Assembly: GCA_019448385.1 (NCBI GenBank)
Contig: JAGTXO010000099.1
Coordinates: forward strand, 1-40,000
From: Diacronema lutheri
Taxonomy: Eukaryota > Haptophyta > Pavlovophyceae > Pavlovales > Pavlovaceae
Reading direction: 5' to 3'
DNA: 40,000 nt
Under the pieces are notes generated by a model that was not told the DNA's origin, made no database searches, and saw only the letters and a program-made list of their open reading frames with translations. The position numbers and the translations under genes are program-made. This document shows, one piece after another, positions 29,219 to 39,753 of the stretch. How positions within the stretch are numbered: the first letter of the stretch is position 1; each line of letters begins with the position of its first letter.

Positions 29219-32118
29219 ATGCCCCGCATGACGGGCGCACCGCCGCGTGCGAGCGCGGAGGAGGTGGACGCGCTGCGCGAGACCGTCGGCGCGCAGGAGG
29301 TGGAGCTCGCGGCGCTGCACGCCGAGCTCGCCGCGTGGCGCGCCACCCTGCTCGCGACGACGGACGCGGCCGGCGACGACGCGAGTGCGGGCGCGGACAC
29401 GGACGGCGACGCGGACGACGCCGACGCCGTCGCGAGCACGCCGGGCGCGGAGCGCACGCCGTCCGCGCGGCTCGATGCGCGCATGGTGGCAGCGCTGGCC
29501 GACACGCCGCCGCCGTCGCGCGCGCCGCTCTCGCAGCGGCTGCTCGCCGCCGCCTCGCCCTCGGCGGAGACGGTCGGCGGCGCGACGCCGCGCAGCGCGC
29601 GCGCGCCGCGCGCCGGCGGCGGCGGCTCGGCATCGTCGGCGGGCGCGGCGGCGCGCGTTGTGGTCGGCGGGCTCGACGCGCTGCGCGGCTGGCTCTCGCC
29701 CTTCGCCGCGGCGCGTTTGGGCGCGTCCCCGCAGAGCGCCGGCGTTGTCGGCGCATCGGGCGAGGCGCGCGCGCGCGCGTGCGCCGCGCGCGGCGCGCTG
29801 CTCGCCGCCACGTCGGCGCGCCGCGTTTCGGGCGCGGCGGAGGATGGCGGCGGCCGTGGCGGAGGCGGCGAAGTGGATCCCGGCCGCGCGCTGCTCGAGC
29901 AGGTGCGCCGCTCGCTCGTCGGTCGCGACGCGGAGCTGACGACGCCATTTGGCTCTCGGCGGCTCCTGTACGCTGATTGGACGGCATCAGGCCGCGCGCT
30001 CCTGCCCGTTGAGGCCTTTGTGCTGCACGAGGTGCTGCCCACGTACGCCAACGTGCACTCGGCGGTGACGACAGCCGGGTTACAGACGGTGCGCGCGCGG
30101 CCGCGGCGGCGCGCCGGCCGGGCGCGGTGCGGCGGCGGGGGGGGCGGCGGGGCGGCGGCGGGGCGGCGCGCGCGCGCCGCGCGCGCCGCGCGACGGCAGC
30201 GTGACGCGCGACGGCCGCGCGCGCGCGCGACGAGCGGCGGTCGTGTGTCACGGCCGTGTGTCACGGCCGCGTGTAACGGCCGCGTGTAACGGCCGCTTGT
30301 AACGGCTGAACGGCCGCGTGAGACGGCCGCGCGTAACGGCGCGCCGGACGGCCTCGCGCCCGGCGTGCGGCGCGCGCTTGCAGGGCCTATTCTGCGGCGA
30401 GGCGCGCGAGATCGTCTGGCGTGGCGTGCGCGGCTCGCGCGAGGATGCGGTCATTTTCGCGGGCGCAGGCGCGACGGGCTGCTTTGCGCTGCTGGTCCAG
30501 CTCCTTGGGCTCGCCGCGCCGAGGGCGGGCGCGGCGGAGGGCGGCGGCGGTGGCGGCGGTGGCGGCGGTGGCGGCGGTGGTGGCGATGGCAGCGGTGGCG
30601 GCGGTGGCGGCGGTGGCGGCGGTGGCGGCGATGGCAGCGGTGGCGGCGGTGGCGGCGGTGGCAGTGGGTCCGATGTGCTCGAGCCGCGCGGTGATGCGCT
30701 CGGCGGGGAATGTGCGGTGGCGCGGATCGTTGTTGGCCTGCCCGGCGCCCTGGCCGATCGCGCGGCGGTGGCGGCGGCAGCGGCGGCGTCGACACGCGGC
30801 AACGACGCTGACGGTGGCGGCGGCAATCATGGCGGAGGTGGCAATGGCGGTGGCAATCACGGCGGCGTGCAGCCGGCGGGAAAAGGCGACGCGCTCGGCG
30901 CGCGCACTTTCACCGCACACTCGTTGCGCCACCCGGGCGCGCGCGCGCCCGCGCCGCTTGGCCGCTCGAAGTGCGCTGGGTACACCGAGGGCGGCGCGGC
31001 GGGCGCGCGCGTGTGCTGCGTGTTCGTCGGGCCGTTTGAGCACCATTCGGCGCTGCTGCCGTGGCGCGAGAGCACGGCCAAGGTGGTGCAGATCCGCGCG
31101 CGACGCGCCGGCGAGCGCGGCGGCGCGCCGTGCGCGCCGTGCGCTGCGGCGAACGCGCGCGCGGACGGCGGCGGTGGGCCGGCGCGCGTGCTGCGCGCGT
31201 GCGCGAGCGCGCGCTGCGGCTGGGCGGTGGACGTCGCGCAGCTCGAGGCGGAGCTTGAGGCGCATCGCGACTGGCCGCTCAAGGTGACGTTGCGCGTTAC
31301 GGTGGCGTGACGCGTTGCGGAGGCGTTACGCGTTACGGTGGCGTTACGCGTTGCGGAGGCGTTACGCGTTGCGGAGGCGTTGCGCGTTACGGAGGGGCGG
31401 TGGCACGCGCGCGGCGCGGCGGCGCGGGCGCGGCGCGGCAATGCGCGGCCGTGCGCGCGCGCACGGCCTTTCGCGCCATGGCTTGCCCGCACACACCCAC
31501 CCGCTTCCTTGCCCGCTCAACCGCCCAACCGCCCAACCGCCCAACCGCCCAACCGCCCAACCGCCCAACCGTCCGCAGGTGGGCGTCTTCTCCGCGGCGT
31601 CCAACCTGACGGGCGCGCAGCCGCGCGTCGACGAGTTGTGCGTGCTGCTCCACGTGCACGGCGCGCTCGCCATCTTCGACTACGCCGCGGCGGGGCCGCA
31701 CGTGCGCGTGGCGATGAACCCGCCCTCCCTCGTCCTCTCGCCGCGCGTCGCGGCGAGGGCGGGCGCGGCCGTGCCCGCCGCCGAGCTGCGCGGCGAGCGC
31801 GCGGACGAGGCGCGCGCGTGGCCGGCGGACGGCCGCCTCCTCGCACTCGGGCGCAAGGACGCGGTCGTGCTCTCGACGCACAAGCTGCCCGGTGGCGTCG
31901 GTGCGCCGGGCGTGCTGGTCGTGAAACGGTCGTTGCTTGCGCACAACGAGCGGCCGGCGATGCCGGGCGGCGGGACGGTCTTCTGGGTGAGGCGCGCGGT
32001 GGGCGGCGGGCATGGCGGGGTTGGCGGTCGCGTTCGAGCGGGCGGACAGGCGCGCTGCCCACTTGTTTGGCGCCGAGCCCAACGCTTTTCAAACCCCGTC
32101 TCCCATTCATACCTTTCT

Positions 32119-32169
<51 letters not shown>

Positions 32170-35100
32170 CCCACGGTGACCTAAATCACTCATCCCTAAC
32201 CCTAACCCCAACCCGCACAATTCAACACCCTATCCCGAATTCACCCCAACCCTTCAGGTCTCCGACGAGGGGCACCGTTACGTTTCGTCACTCGAGGAGC
32301 GAGAGGAGGGCGGCACGCCGCACATCCTCGGCCAGGCGCGCGCAGCCGCGCGCGCGTACGCGCACTGCTCGCGAGGCCGCTGCGATGGCCGTTGCGGCGC
32401 GGCCCCTAGCCCTAACCCTAACCCTAACCCTAATCCCATGCAACCCAAACCCTAACCTCAATCCAACCCTCATCCGCGCGCAGGTGCGTGCGGGCCTGGC
32501 GTTTCAGCTGCGCGAGCGGGTGGGCCACGCGCAGGCGGCGGACGAGGAGCGCGCGCTGCTGCGCGTGCTGTGCGCGCGCATCGCGCCGTGCGCGCAGCTC
32601 GCAGTCCTCGGCGGTGTCGGTGGCCTGCCCGCGCTGCCGGCGCTGCGGCGCACGGCGGCGGACGGCGGCGACCGGCGCGCCGACGACGGCGACGGCACCG
32701 ACGACGGCGACGGCGGCGACGGCGCGCCGCGCGGCGAGTGGCGCGCGACCGAGCGGCTGCCCATCGTGTCACTCGCCGTGCGCTTCGCGCCCGATGGTGT
32801 AACGTTCGACGGTGACGGTGACGGTGACGGTGACGGTGGCGGAGGCAGCGATGGCGGCTGGCTGTGCGCGGCGCGGCACGCGCCGATGCTCGGCGTGCCG
32901 GCGGCGGGCGAGGCGCGGCAGCTGTGGCTGCACCCGTCCTTCGTCGCCGCGCTTCTCAACGACCTCTTCGGCGTGCAGGCGCGGTCAGGCTGCGCGTGTG
33001 CGGGCCCGCACGCGCAGCGTCTGCTTGGGCTCAGCGCGCAGGACGGGAGGCGCCTCGAGGCGGAGTTGCTGCGCGCGACGGCGGAGGTGCCGACGGACGC
33101 GGCCGGGCGCGCGGCGGCGGCCGCCGCCGCGGCGGTGCGCGACGGCGGCGGTGACGCTGGCGGTGGCGGTGGCGGCGGTGGCCGCGGCGGTGGACGGGAG
33201 GGTGGCCGGTCGGGCGAGCTGCTGCGCGTCGGCGCGGTCCGCGTCTCGCTCAGCTACTGCACGAGCGAAGCGGAGGCGGACGCGATCGGCGCGGCGATCG
33301 GTTGGGTGGGCGTGCATGGATGGAAGCTGCTGCCATTGTACAGGCCGTTACCGCATTCGGCGGAGTGGCGGTTTCGCGCAAAGGGTTTCGTCAAAGGCGG
33401 CGGGATGGGCGGCTCGGCGTGGGGGCGGCGCTGGCTGCACGAGGCGACGCCCGGCGGTGGCGGCGGTGGCGTCAGCGGTGGTGGCGGTGGCGGGCGCGCG
33501 CGCGCGCCCGCGCCGACGGCCGACGCGCTGCTCGCCGCGGCCGACGAGGCGCTCGCCGACGCGCTGCGCGATGCGCTCGCGCCCGCGCTCGCGGCCAAGC
33601 CGCCGCCCGCCGACGTGCGCGCCGCGGACGCGCTGCTCGCCGGCGAGGAGGCGGAGGCACTCCGCTGGTTTGCCCTCGGCTCGGACGCGTGGGCGGCGCT
33701 CGGCCGCGCGCGTGCCGGCGCGTACCCGCCGCCGCGCGCGCGCCGCGCGCTGCAGCCGCACGTGCCGCCCGCCGAGCGGCCGGCGCGCTCGCGCGGCGGC
33801 GGGGACGACGGCGCGGCGTACAGCGCGGAGCGCGCGCCGAGGCTTGCTGCGCGCGCGGCAGGTGTGCCGCCGTCGCCGCTGCCGCCGCCGACGGGGCGCG
33901 GCGCGGCGGCGGCGGCACACGGCGCCGCCGCGCCGTCGGGCGCGGACGCTCGCTTGAAGGCGGAGGCGGAGGCGGAGGCGGAGGCGGAGGGCGACGCGGA
34001 GTTTGCGCGCCTCTGCGCCGCGTTTGGCATCGCGGTGTGCCCTCGCCCGGCGGCGGACGCGACGGCCGCTCGCGCGCGCGCGCGCGCGCGGAACGCGCCG
34101 GTGGGCGAGCATTGGCGCAGCGCGCGCGCGGCGGTGTGCGCGCTCGCGCGGTGGACGGGCTGCGCGTGCCGCGCAGCCCTCGTGCTCGCCGTGTCGCCGC
34201 GCGCGCCGCTGCGCGCGCTCGCGCTGCTCGCCGCGCGCCCCGCGCGCGCGCTCGATCTCGCGGCCGCCGCGCTCCGCGCGCTCGCCGCCGCGCTTGACGG
34301 CGCCGCCGGGCGCGCGCCCTGCACCGCCGGCGCGCGCGTGGACGCGGGCGTGGGCGAGCAGCGCGTGGGGAGGGCGCCCGCGCTGCTCGCGCCGCCGGGC
34401 TTGGCCGCCGCCGGCGCTCGCGCGCCGCGCACGCCCGAGCCGTCGACGACGCCCGAGCCCGCGCCCGCCGTCGCGAGCGCGCGCGCACGTGGCGATGCGC
34501 GCGGCGACGCCGAGGGCGACGGGGACGGCGGTGGCGGGGGCGACGGCGCCCTCGAGGCCGTGCTCGCGCGCCTCAACGCGGCGATGGGCGACGGGGACGG
34601 CGGTGGCGCGGGCGGCAGCGATGGCGGCGGCGGGAGCGGGTTGACGAGTGCGCGCCGTGCGCTGGCGTTGCGCGCGGAGGGGCGGGCGGGGCGGGCGGGG
34701 CGCGCGCCGTCGTCTCCGAGCGATGGCGCCTTGCGCGCCGAGGCCGAGGCCGAGGCCGAGGCCGAGGCCGAGGTCGACGATGACGATGGCGGCGGCGACA
34801 GGAGCGGCACGCGTCAGGCCGCAGCCGCCGTCGCGCGCGCGCGCGCTGGCGACGAGTCCGACGACGGCGACGACGGCGCCGACGACGACGCCGGCGACGA
34901 CGGCGACGACGACGAGGCGCTCGAGATCGCCGTGGGCAAGCGGCTCGCGCGTGACGGCGCGTGCCCGCTCACCAGGCGGCGCGCGGCCGCGCAGGCCACG
35001 CTGCCGGCGATGCGCGCGGGCGCCATGGACGGGTGCGTCACGACGCGCGGCGCGCAGCCGCCGCTGCTGCCGCCCGCGCGGCCGCACCGCCGGTTGAGCA

Positions 35101-36649
35101 AGGCGTTCCACTCCGCGCTGCACGCGTACGGCATGTTGCGCGAGGGCGACAGGCTGCTCGTGGGCGTGTCGGGCGGGAAGGACTCGCTGTCGTTGCTGCA
35201 CATGCTCGTTGGGCTGCAGCGGCGCGCGCCCTTTCGCTTTGAGCTCGCGGCTGCGACCGTCGACCCGCAGGCGGCGGAGTTTGACCCGTCACCATTGGGC
35301 GGGTACGTGGCGTCACTCGGTGTCACGCATCACCTCCTCTCGGAGCCCATCGTGCAGCTGGCGCAGCGCGTGCAGCCCACGTCCATCTGCTCCTTCTGCT
35401 CGCGCCTCCGCCGCGGTGCGCGCGCGCCGCGCGCCGCGCGCCGCGCGCCGCGTCCGCGCGCGGCGCGGACGCGCGCGCCCGACGCCGCCGCCGCCGTTGC
35501 CGCCGCCGCCGGCCGCCGCGCCTCGTGGCCGCGTGCAGGCATGCTCTATACGTGCGCCAACGCGCACGGGTACAACGTGCTCGTCCTCGGGCAGCACCTC
35601 GACGACCTGGCCGAGTCCTTTGTGATGGCGGCTTTTAATAACGGGCAGCTTGTCACAATGAAGGCGCATTACGAGCCAATCGGGAAGGGCGGGCTGCGCG
35701 TGATTCGGCCGCTCGTGCACGCGCGCGAGGCGGAGCTGCGCGCCTTCTCGCGCGCGGCGCATCTGCCCGTCATCGAGGACAACTGCCCCGCCTGTTTCGA
35801 GGCGCCGCTCGAGCGCGCGCGCGTCAAGCGCCTTCTCGCGCAGCAGGTGCGCGCAGCCCGAGGGCGCGTTGCCATGGGGCGCCGTCCGTGTGCGCAGCCC
35901 GAGGGCGCGTTGCCATGGGGCGCCGTCCGTGTGCGCAGCCCGAGGGCGCGTTGCCATGGGCGCCGTCCGTGTGCGCAGCCCGAGGGCGCGTTGCCATGGG
36001 CGCCGTCCGTGTGCGCAGCCCGAGGGCGCGTTGCCATGGGGCGCGTTGCCATGGGGCGCGTTGCCATGGGGCGCGTTGCCATGGGGCGCGTTGCCATGGG
36101 GCGCGTTGCCATGGGGCGCGTTGCCATGGGGCGCGTTGCCATGGGGCGCGTTGCCATGGGGCGCCGTCCGACAATGGCGGCGGCACGAAAGGGCGGGCGC
36201 GCGAGCTGGGGCGCGCGCGCGGGCACGTGCGCGCACGCGCGCGCTTCTTGGCCCGTGCGGCGCGCGCCGCGCGGGGATCCGCGCAGCGCGCCCGCCATGA
36301 CCTACGCCCGCCATGACCTCCGCGCCGAGCGCGAAAACGGCCGCGCCTCGCCCGCGGCCTTTTTTTCGGTTTTTTTGTTTTTGTGGTTTTTGTGGTTTTG
36401 TTTTTTTGGCTGCAGGAGGTCGAGATCCCCGTGCTCTTCTCCGCGCTGCTGCGCACGATGGCGCCGCTGATTCGCAAGGGCTGCCCTGCGCGCGCGCAGC
36501 CGCCCTCGCGCGCGGCCGTGCGCGAGCGCATGGTCTCGCTCGCGGCCGCGTCGGCGACCGCGCGCCGCGCGGCGGAGCGGGGCGGCGTCGAGGCGGAGGG
36601 CGAAGAGGGCGAGGGCGGAGAAGAAGGCGGCATCTTTGACGACGAGTAG
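29219..36649 (+). CDS. Fusion of class-V PLP enzyme (cysteine desulfurase-like) and TtcA-type tRNA thiolase
   Basis: Seven exons: 29219-30088, 30384-31283, 31579-31986, 32258-32335, 32484-35415, 35539-35846 and 36416-36649; 5730 nt, 1909 residues, all phases closing. The first half is a class-V aminotransferase fold: LLYADWTASGR, THxS-like NVHSAVTTAG, VIFAGAGATG, VGPFEHHSALLPWRE, a Lys in STHKLPGG (residue 692, expected PLP Schiff base) and EEREEGGTPHILG. A C-terminal subdomain follows (SFVAALLNDLFGVQ ... CACAGP). The second half is TtcA-like: SGGKDS PP-loop at 1648-1653, CSFC (1721/1724) plus RLRRG-MLY, LGQHLDDLAES, and NCPACF (1812/1815), which would supply the third cluster ligand. TtcA makes 2-thiocytidine at tRNA position 32 using sulfur from a cysteine desulfurase, so the fusion could channel sulfur. 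A long Ala/Gly/Asp-rich linker (about 1000-1600) joins the parts. Intron 4 starts with GC. Confidence 0.88.
30240..30345. repeat. Degenerate GTGTMACGGCCGC repeat in intron 1 of the fusion gene
   Basis: Units of about 10-13 nt (GTGTCACGGCC, GTGTAACGGCC) recur within the intron 30089-30383. Confidence 0.8.
31290..31575. repeat. Two tandem repeats in intron 2 of the fusion gene
   Basis: GCGTTACGCGTTGCGGAGGC-type units with a 17-nt period run from about 31293 to 31395. An 8-nt unit (AACCGCCC) repeats about six times just before the acceptor, near 31520-31570. The intron is 31284-31578. Confidence 0.9.
32120..32167. repeat. 48-nt C-run in intron 3 of the fusion gene
   Basis: Unbroken run of C inside the intron 31987-32257, followed within about 30 nt by telomere-like repeats. 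Confidence 0.95.
32190..32460. repeat. Interstitial telomere-like CCCTAA repeats in introns 3 and 4 of the fusion gene
   Basis: In intron 3: CATCCCTAACCCTAACCCC near 32192-32211. In intron 4 (32336-32483): TAGCCCTAACCCTAACCCTA and on, about four perfect CCCTAA units from 32407 to 32432, then degenerate copies to 32456. The small exon 4 (78 nt) lies between the two. On the minus strand these read TTAGGG, the telomere unit of animals, fungi and several algal groups. Confidence 0.9.
35847..36172. repeat. Nested minisatellite in intron 6 of the fusion gene
   Basis: About five copies of a roughly 40-nt unit (starting GCGCAGCCCGAGGGCGCGTT) change into about ten copies of a 16-nt unit, GCGCGTTGCCATGGGG. 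The 16-nt unit is contained in the larger one, so it arose from it. All lie in the intron 35847-36415, which ends in an unusual T-rich tract (36361-36410). Confidence 0.95.
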
Positions 36650-37131
36650 CGCGCCGGAGCGTTGCACGTGCGCAGGGGGCACGTGCGGCTCATGCCTGCG
36701 CAGGGGGCACGTGCGGCTCATGCCTGCGCAGCGCGGCGCCCAGCAGCCGCGTGCCGCTCAAAGCGCGCGCGGGCTCGAGCGAGGCGAAATTTCGGGGGGC
36801 CAAATGGCAAATCTGTATTTCGCCCCCAAATCTGATTCCCGGGCTCGAACGGGTCCGCGCGGCCTTTCGGCACGCGCCCGTTCAGCGCGCGTGGATAGAA
36901 GTGAGCTCGACCACTGACTATCTCAGTGCGAGGCGTACGTCGAACACTCGTCGCCGAGCAAGCTCGCTTGGCCGTGGGCGCACCGCGGCCTGTGCACCTC
37001 CTGTGCCGCAGGGCGGGGCGGGGCCGCACGCTCCGTGGCAACTGGGGAGCGGGGGCCGGCGCGCCAAAGCCACGTCGCCCGCGCCCGCCCACCCGCCCGT
37101 GCGCCCGCCCATGCGTGCGTCGGTGCGGCGG
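36650..37131. other. Intergenic region between convergent genes, with a 28-nt repeat
   Basis: Two perfect 28-nt copies, 36669-36696 and 36697-36724, each contain GCAGGGGGCACGTGCGGCTC; a third begins at 36725 and breaks off. They lie about 20 nt after the fusion gene's stop, so they are in its 3' untranslated region. From 36780 to 36930 the sequence is less GC-rich and shows no coding character. No gene seen. Confidence 0.7.
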
Positions 37132-37719
37132 TCAGCAGTGGTTGTGCGGGTCTTCACGCCGCGCCTTCTCGAAGCGCTCCGCCTGCACCTCGCGCAAGAT
37201 GCGCAGCCTCTCCGCCTCCTCCGCCACGGTGCGATGCGCCTGGTGCGCCCGTTGCAGCCGTTTGAGTTCGGCAAGCCGCTCGGCGGCGGCGGCATTGTCC
37301 TGTTCGCGCTGCGACGCGGCGGCCTGGAGCGACGCCTGCGTCACCGCCGCCACCGCCGCCTTGAGCGCGGCGCGAGCGTGCGCGACGAGCGCGGCGTCGG
37401 CAGTGTCGGGCAGGACGAGGTGGCGGCCGTCGGCGGCGTCGACAAAGCCGGCGGCGCGGAGCAGGCGGACGGCGCCCTTGATGGCGGCGAGTGTGGCGGC
37501 AAAAGCGTGCGACTCGCGGTTCAAGCTGCGGTGCTTCGCCTCGCCCAGCCGCGCGCCGCCGCCGCCGCCGCCGCCGCCGCTGCCGCCGGCCGGCGCGGGC
37601 GCGGCCTTTTTTAGGATGGCGAAGAGCGCCTCGGCGGCGCGAAAGAAGTCGGCGGGCGGGTTGGCGCGGAGGAGCTTGAGCGCCTCGTCGAGCGACGGCG
37701 CCGACGACGTGCCCGCCAT
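37132..37719 (-). CDS. PUB/PUG-domain protein (probable p97/CDC48 adaptor)
   Basis: Single exon, 195 residues starting MAGTSSAPSLDEALKLL; nine more codons lie upstream in frame to another Met at 37746. Residues 8-125 fit the PUB (PUG) domain found in peptide N-glycanase and UBX proteins: helix ALKLLRANPPADFFRAAEALFAILKKA, the AKHRSLNRESHAFAATL block corresponding to KYRxIRxxNxxF, and LLRAAGF ... HLVLPD. A Gly/Ser insert lengthens the first loop. The rest is one charged coiled-coil helix (LAELKRLQRAHQAHRTVAEEAERL) ending PHNHC. PUB domains bind the C-terminal tail of the AAA ATPase p97 and link it to ubiquitin-dependent degradation; the role here is inferred from the family. Confidence 0.78.
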   Translation of the reverse strand: MAGTSSAPSLDEALKLLRANPPADFFRAAEALFAILKKAAPAPAGGSGGGGGGGGARLGEAKHRSLNRESHAFAATLAAIKGAVRLLRAAGFVDAADGRHLVLPDTADAALVAHARAALKAAVAAVTQASLQAAASQREQDNAAAAERLAELKRLQRAHQAHRTVAEEAERLRILREVQAERFEKARREDPHNHC

Positions 37720-37746
37720 CGCTCGGTTGAGCCGGGCTGGGCGCAA

Positions 37747-39637
37747 GAGGCGGCGTGCGACGGCGAGCAGGGCTGCGTCAAATTGTTGTGGTTGGGCACG
37801 ATGGCGGGACGGTTGGGCACGCCGTCGCTGTGGTGGCTCGCCGCGCGGCGGTGCCGGACGTGGCCTTGAAGGCTGCGGCGGGTTCGTCGCTGTGCTGTTT
37901 CACGGGGATCTCGTCGCGCTGGCAGCCACGACCTCTTCTGAGACGGCCCTCACGTCTTCCGCCTCACACCCGCCGCCTACGCGGCAGGCCCGCCAGCGCT
38001 GAGCGTCACTGCGTGCGAGCCGGCCGCGGGCCCGCGTGCGAGCCGGCCGCGGGCCCGCGTGCGCGCGGCCGCGGGCGCGCGCCGGCCCGTCGGCGCGGCA
38101 AGCAGCTCAATCTCGGCGCCGTCGCCGGCCTAGTGCGGGTCGGGCACCAGTGACGCGCGCGACCAATCGATCGGCGCGCCGGCGCATCCGCGCGCCCGCC
38201 GTGCGCCGCTCGGCCGGGCTGCAGCCGTGCGCAGAAGGCGGCGAACGGGCAGAAAGCGCTGCACAACGAGACGTCGCGCGCGAGCGTGGTCGGCGCCGCA
38301 TCTCAGGGCGAGCGCCCACGCCACCTGATTTTGCGTTCGTGCCGTCGGCGCGCGCGCGGCAGGCGATGCCGTCCGCCGTCGCGACGCGCCCGTCGGCGCT
38401 TTTGGCGTGCGGCGCGATGTCGAGCCGTACGCTTGCGGCTAGGTCGGCCACGTCGAGCTTGCGGCGACGCGCTGCGCACCAGCCGCCGCATGGGCGACGA
38501 CCTCGAGCTGCATCGCGCCGAGGCGTAGATGACGGGGAGGGTACGCGTTCGGCGGTGTGCGAGCCAAGCGGCGGTGTTCCGCTTTGCCGCGCTGGCGGCG
38601 AGCCACACGAGCACCGCTCTCAGCCGCGTCGCGTCACCGATCGGCATACGTTAGGGCCGGTCGCACAGCCGGCGAGTCACGAGCCCGGCTCTGGCGCGAG
38701 CCCCGTGGGCAGCTCGCCGCGGCCTGACGCGGGCGTCGCGATGGCGTCGCGGCACGGCGCGCACCGTGCGCGCGCGCTGCTCGTGCAGCGCAGTGCCCCA
38801 CTCCTCTCACATCGGCGAGATGAGGCGGCAGAGGCGCTGACAAAGCGCATGCATTGCGCGCAGACGGGCAGCAAGTGGACACGGGCCGAAGGTGCGCGAT
38901 AAGCGTCACGTGTCCAGCAGCTCGCCGACGAACGCGACGGCCGCAGAGAGCGCACGCACGTGAGCGCTTTGCGCAAAGCGTCCTGAAGATCGACAACCGA
39001 CGCGAGCGAACGACCGCGCGCGAGCGTGGGTCTACCGAGCTGCGCACCGCAGTGCCGGAAGCGAGCGAGCTGCGCCACACCCTGGAGGCCGGCGGTTAGT
39101 AGTCTGGGCGAACGCGAAGGGAGCGTTTCGCGGCAAACCTGGCCAGGCCGATCGATAAAGTAGACCTTGGGGACACCTGGCTCAAATTTTGAGCGACTTT
39201 GGCCTGGTGGGTCATGCGCGACGGTCGCGCGAGCGTGTCGGACGGCCCAACGAGGCGCGCGCGGCGCCGACCACGCGCGTGCGGGTGATCGAGGTGGAAA
39301 GTGCGCGGACCTGCCGAGCCGATTCAATGCGCATGGTGCATGGAGCCACGCGCCAAAGTCTCGCGACATTCGGACCAGCCAATCTGCCGGACGAGCACCT
39401 GCCGGCGCGGCGCAGCCTCGCACGGTGTAGGACGCGCCGCACGCGCGGCCTCGCGAGTGGCGTGCGGGCGTTTGGCGGGCGGAGGCGGGCGATGAGGGCA
39501 CAGGACAGACCACACACGGCCCGTTGGCAGCCACACGCACGCCTCAGCCGAGCAAGGGCGCCCATCCGCCTCACCGCAGCGCGCCGCCGACGCGCTCTCC
39601 ATGCCATGCCCGCCATCCCTAAGGCACATTTCAAAAA
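37747..39637. other. About 1.9 kb without a convincing gene
   Basis: Open frames exist on both strands but are broken, lack family resemblance and contain no consistent splice pattern. Two minus-strand stretches look like decayed coding sequence: near 38340-38450 (ADLAASVRLDIAPHAKSADG) and near 38780-38880, a Cys-rich segment (CAQCMRF then CAPCRDAI) like a degraded zinc-binding domain. I found no RNA gene. It should contain the promoter of the minus-strand PUB gene at its left end. Confidence 0.5.
38011..38081. repeat. 24-nt tandem repeat x 3
   Basis: Two exact copies (38011-38034 and 38035-38058), each containing GCGTGCGAGCCGGCCGCGGG, and a third altered copy to 38081. Confidence 0.9.
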
Positions 39638-39735
39638 GGGCTGCCCTAACCTAGCTTAGGGCTAGGGCAGCCGGTTTTAAATCCCCCCTCGGTTTTGTAT
39701 GGGCTAGGGCTAGGGCAGCCGGTTTTCAAATCCCC
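39638..39735. repeat. Hairpin-forming and direct repeats with telomere-like core
   Basis: GGGCTGCCCTAACC (39638-39651) is nearly the reverse complement of GGGCTAGGGCAGCC (39659-39672), a stem with a short loop. The second arm plus GGTTTTMAAATCCCCC recurs at 39707-39735. The unit contains TAGGG/CCCTA. It lies immediately before the partial exon at the right edge. Confidence 0.88.
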
Positions 39736-39753
39736 CTGCGCCCGCAGACGCAG

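Noticed and set aside
31297-31620. Extension of fusion-gene exon 2 through the tandem repeat (VTLRVTVA then stop)
   Set aside because: The donor AAG|GTGACG at 31283 and the acceptor at 31578 restore the family sequence LKV-GVFSAASNLTG; reading on ends in a stop in the repeat.
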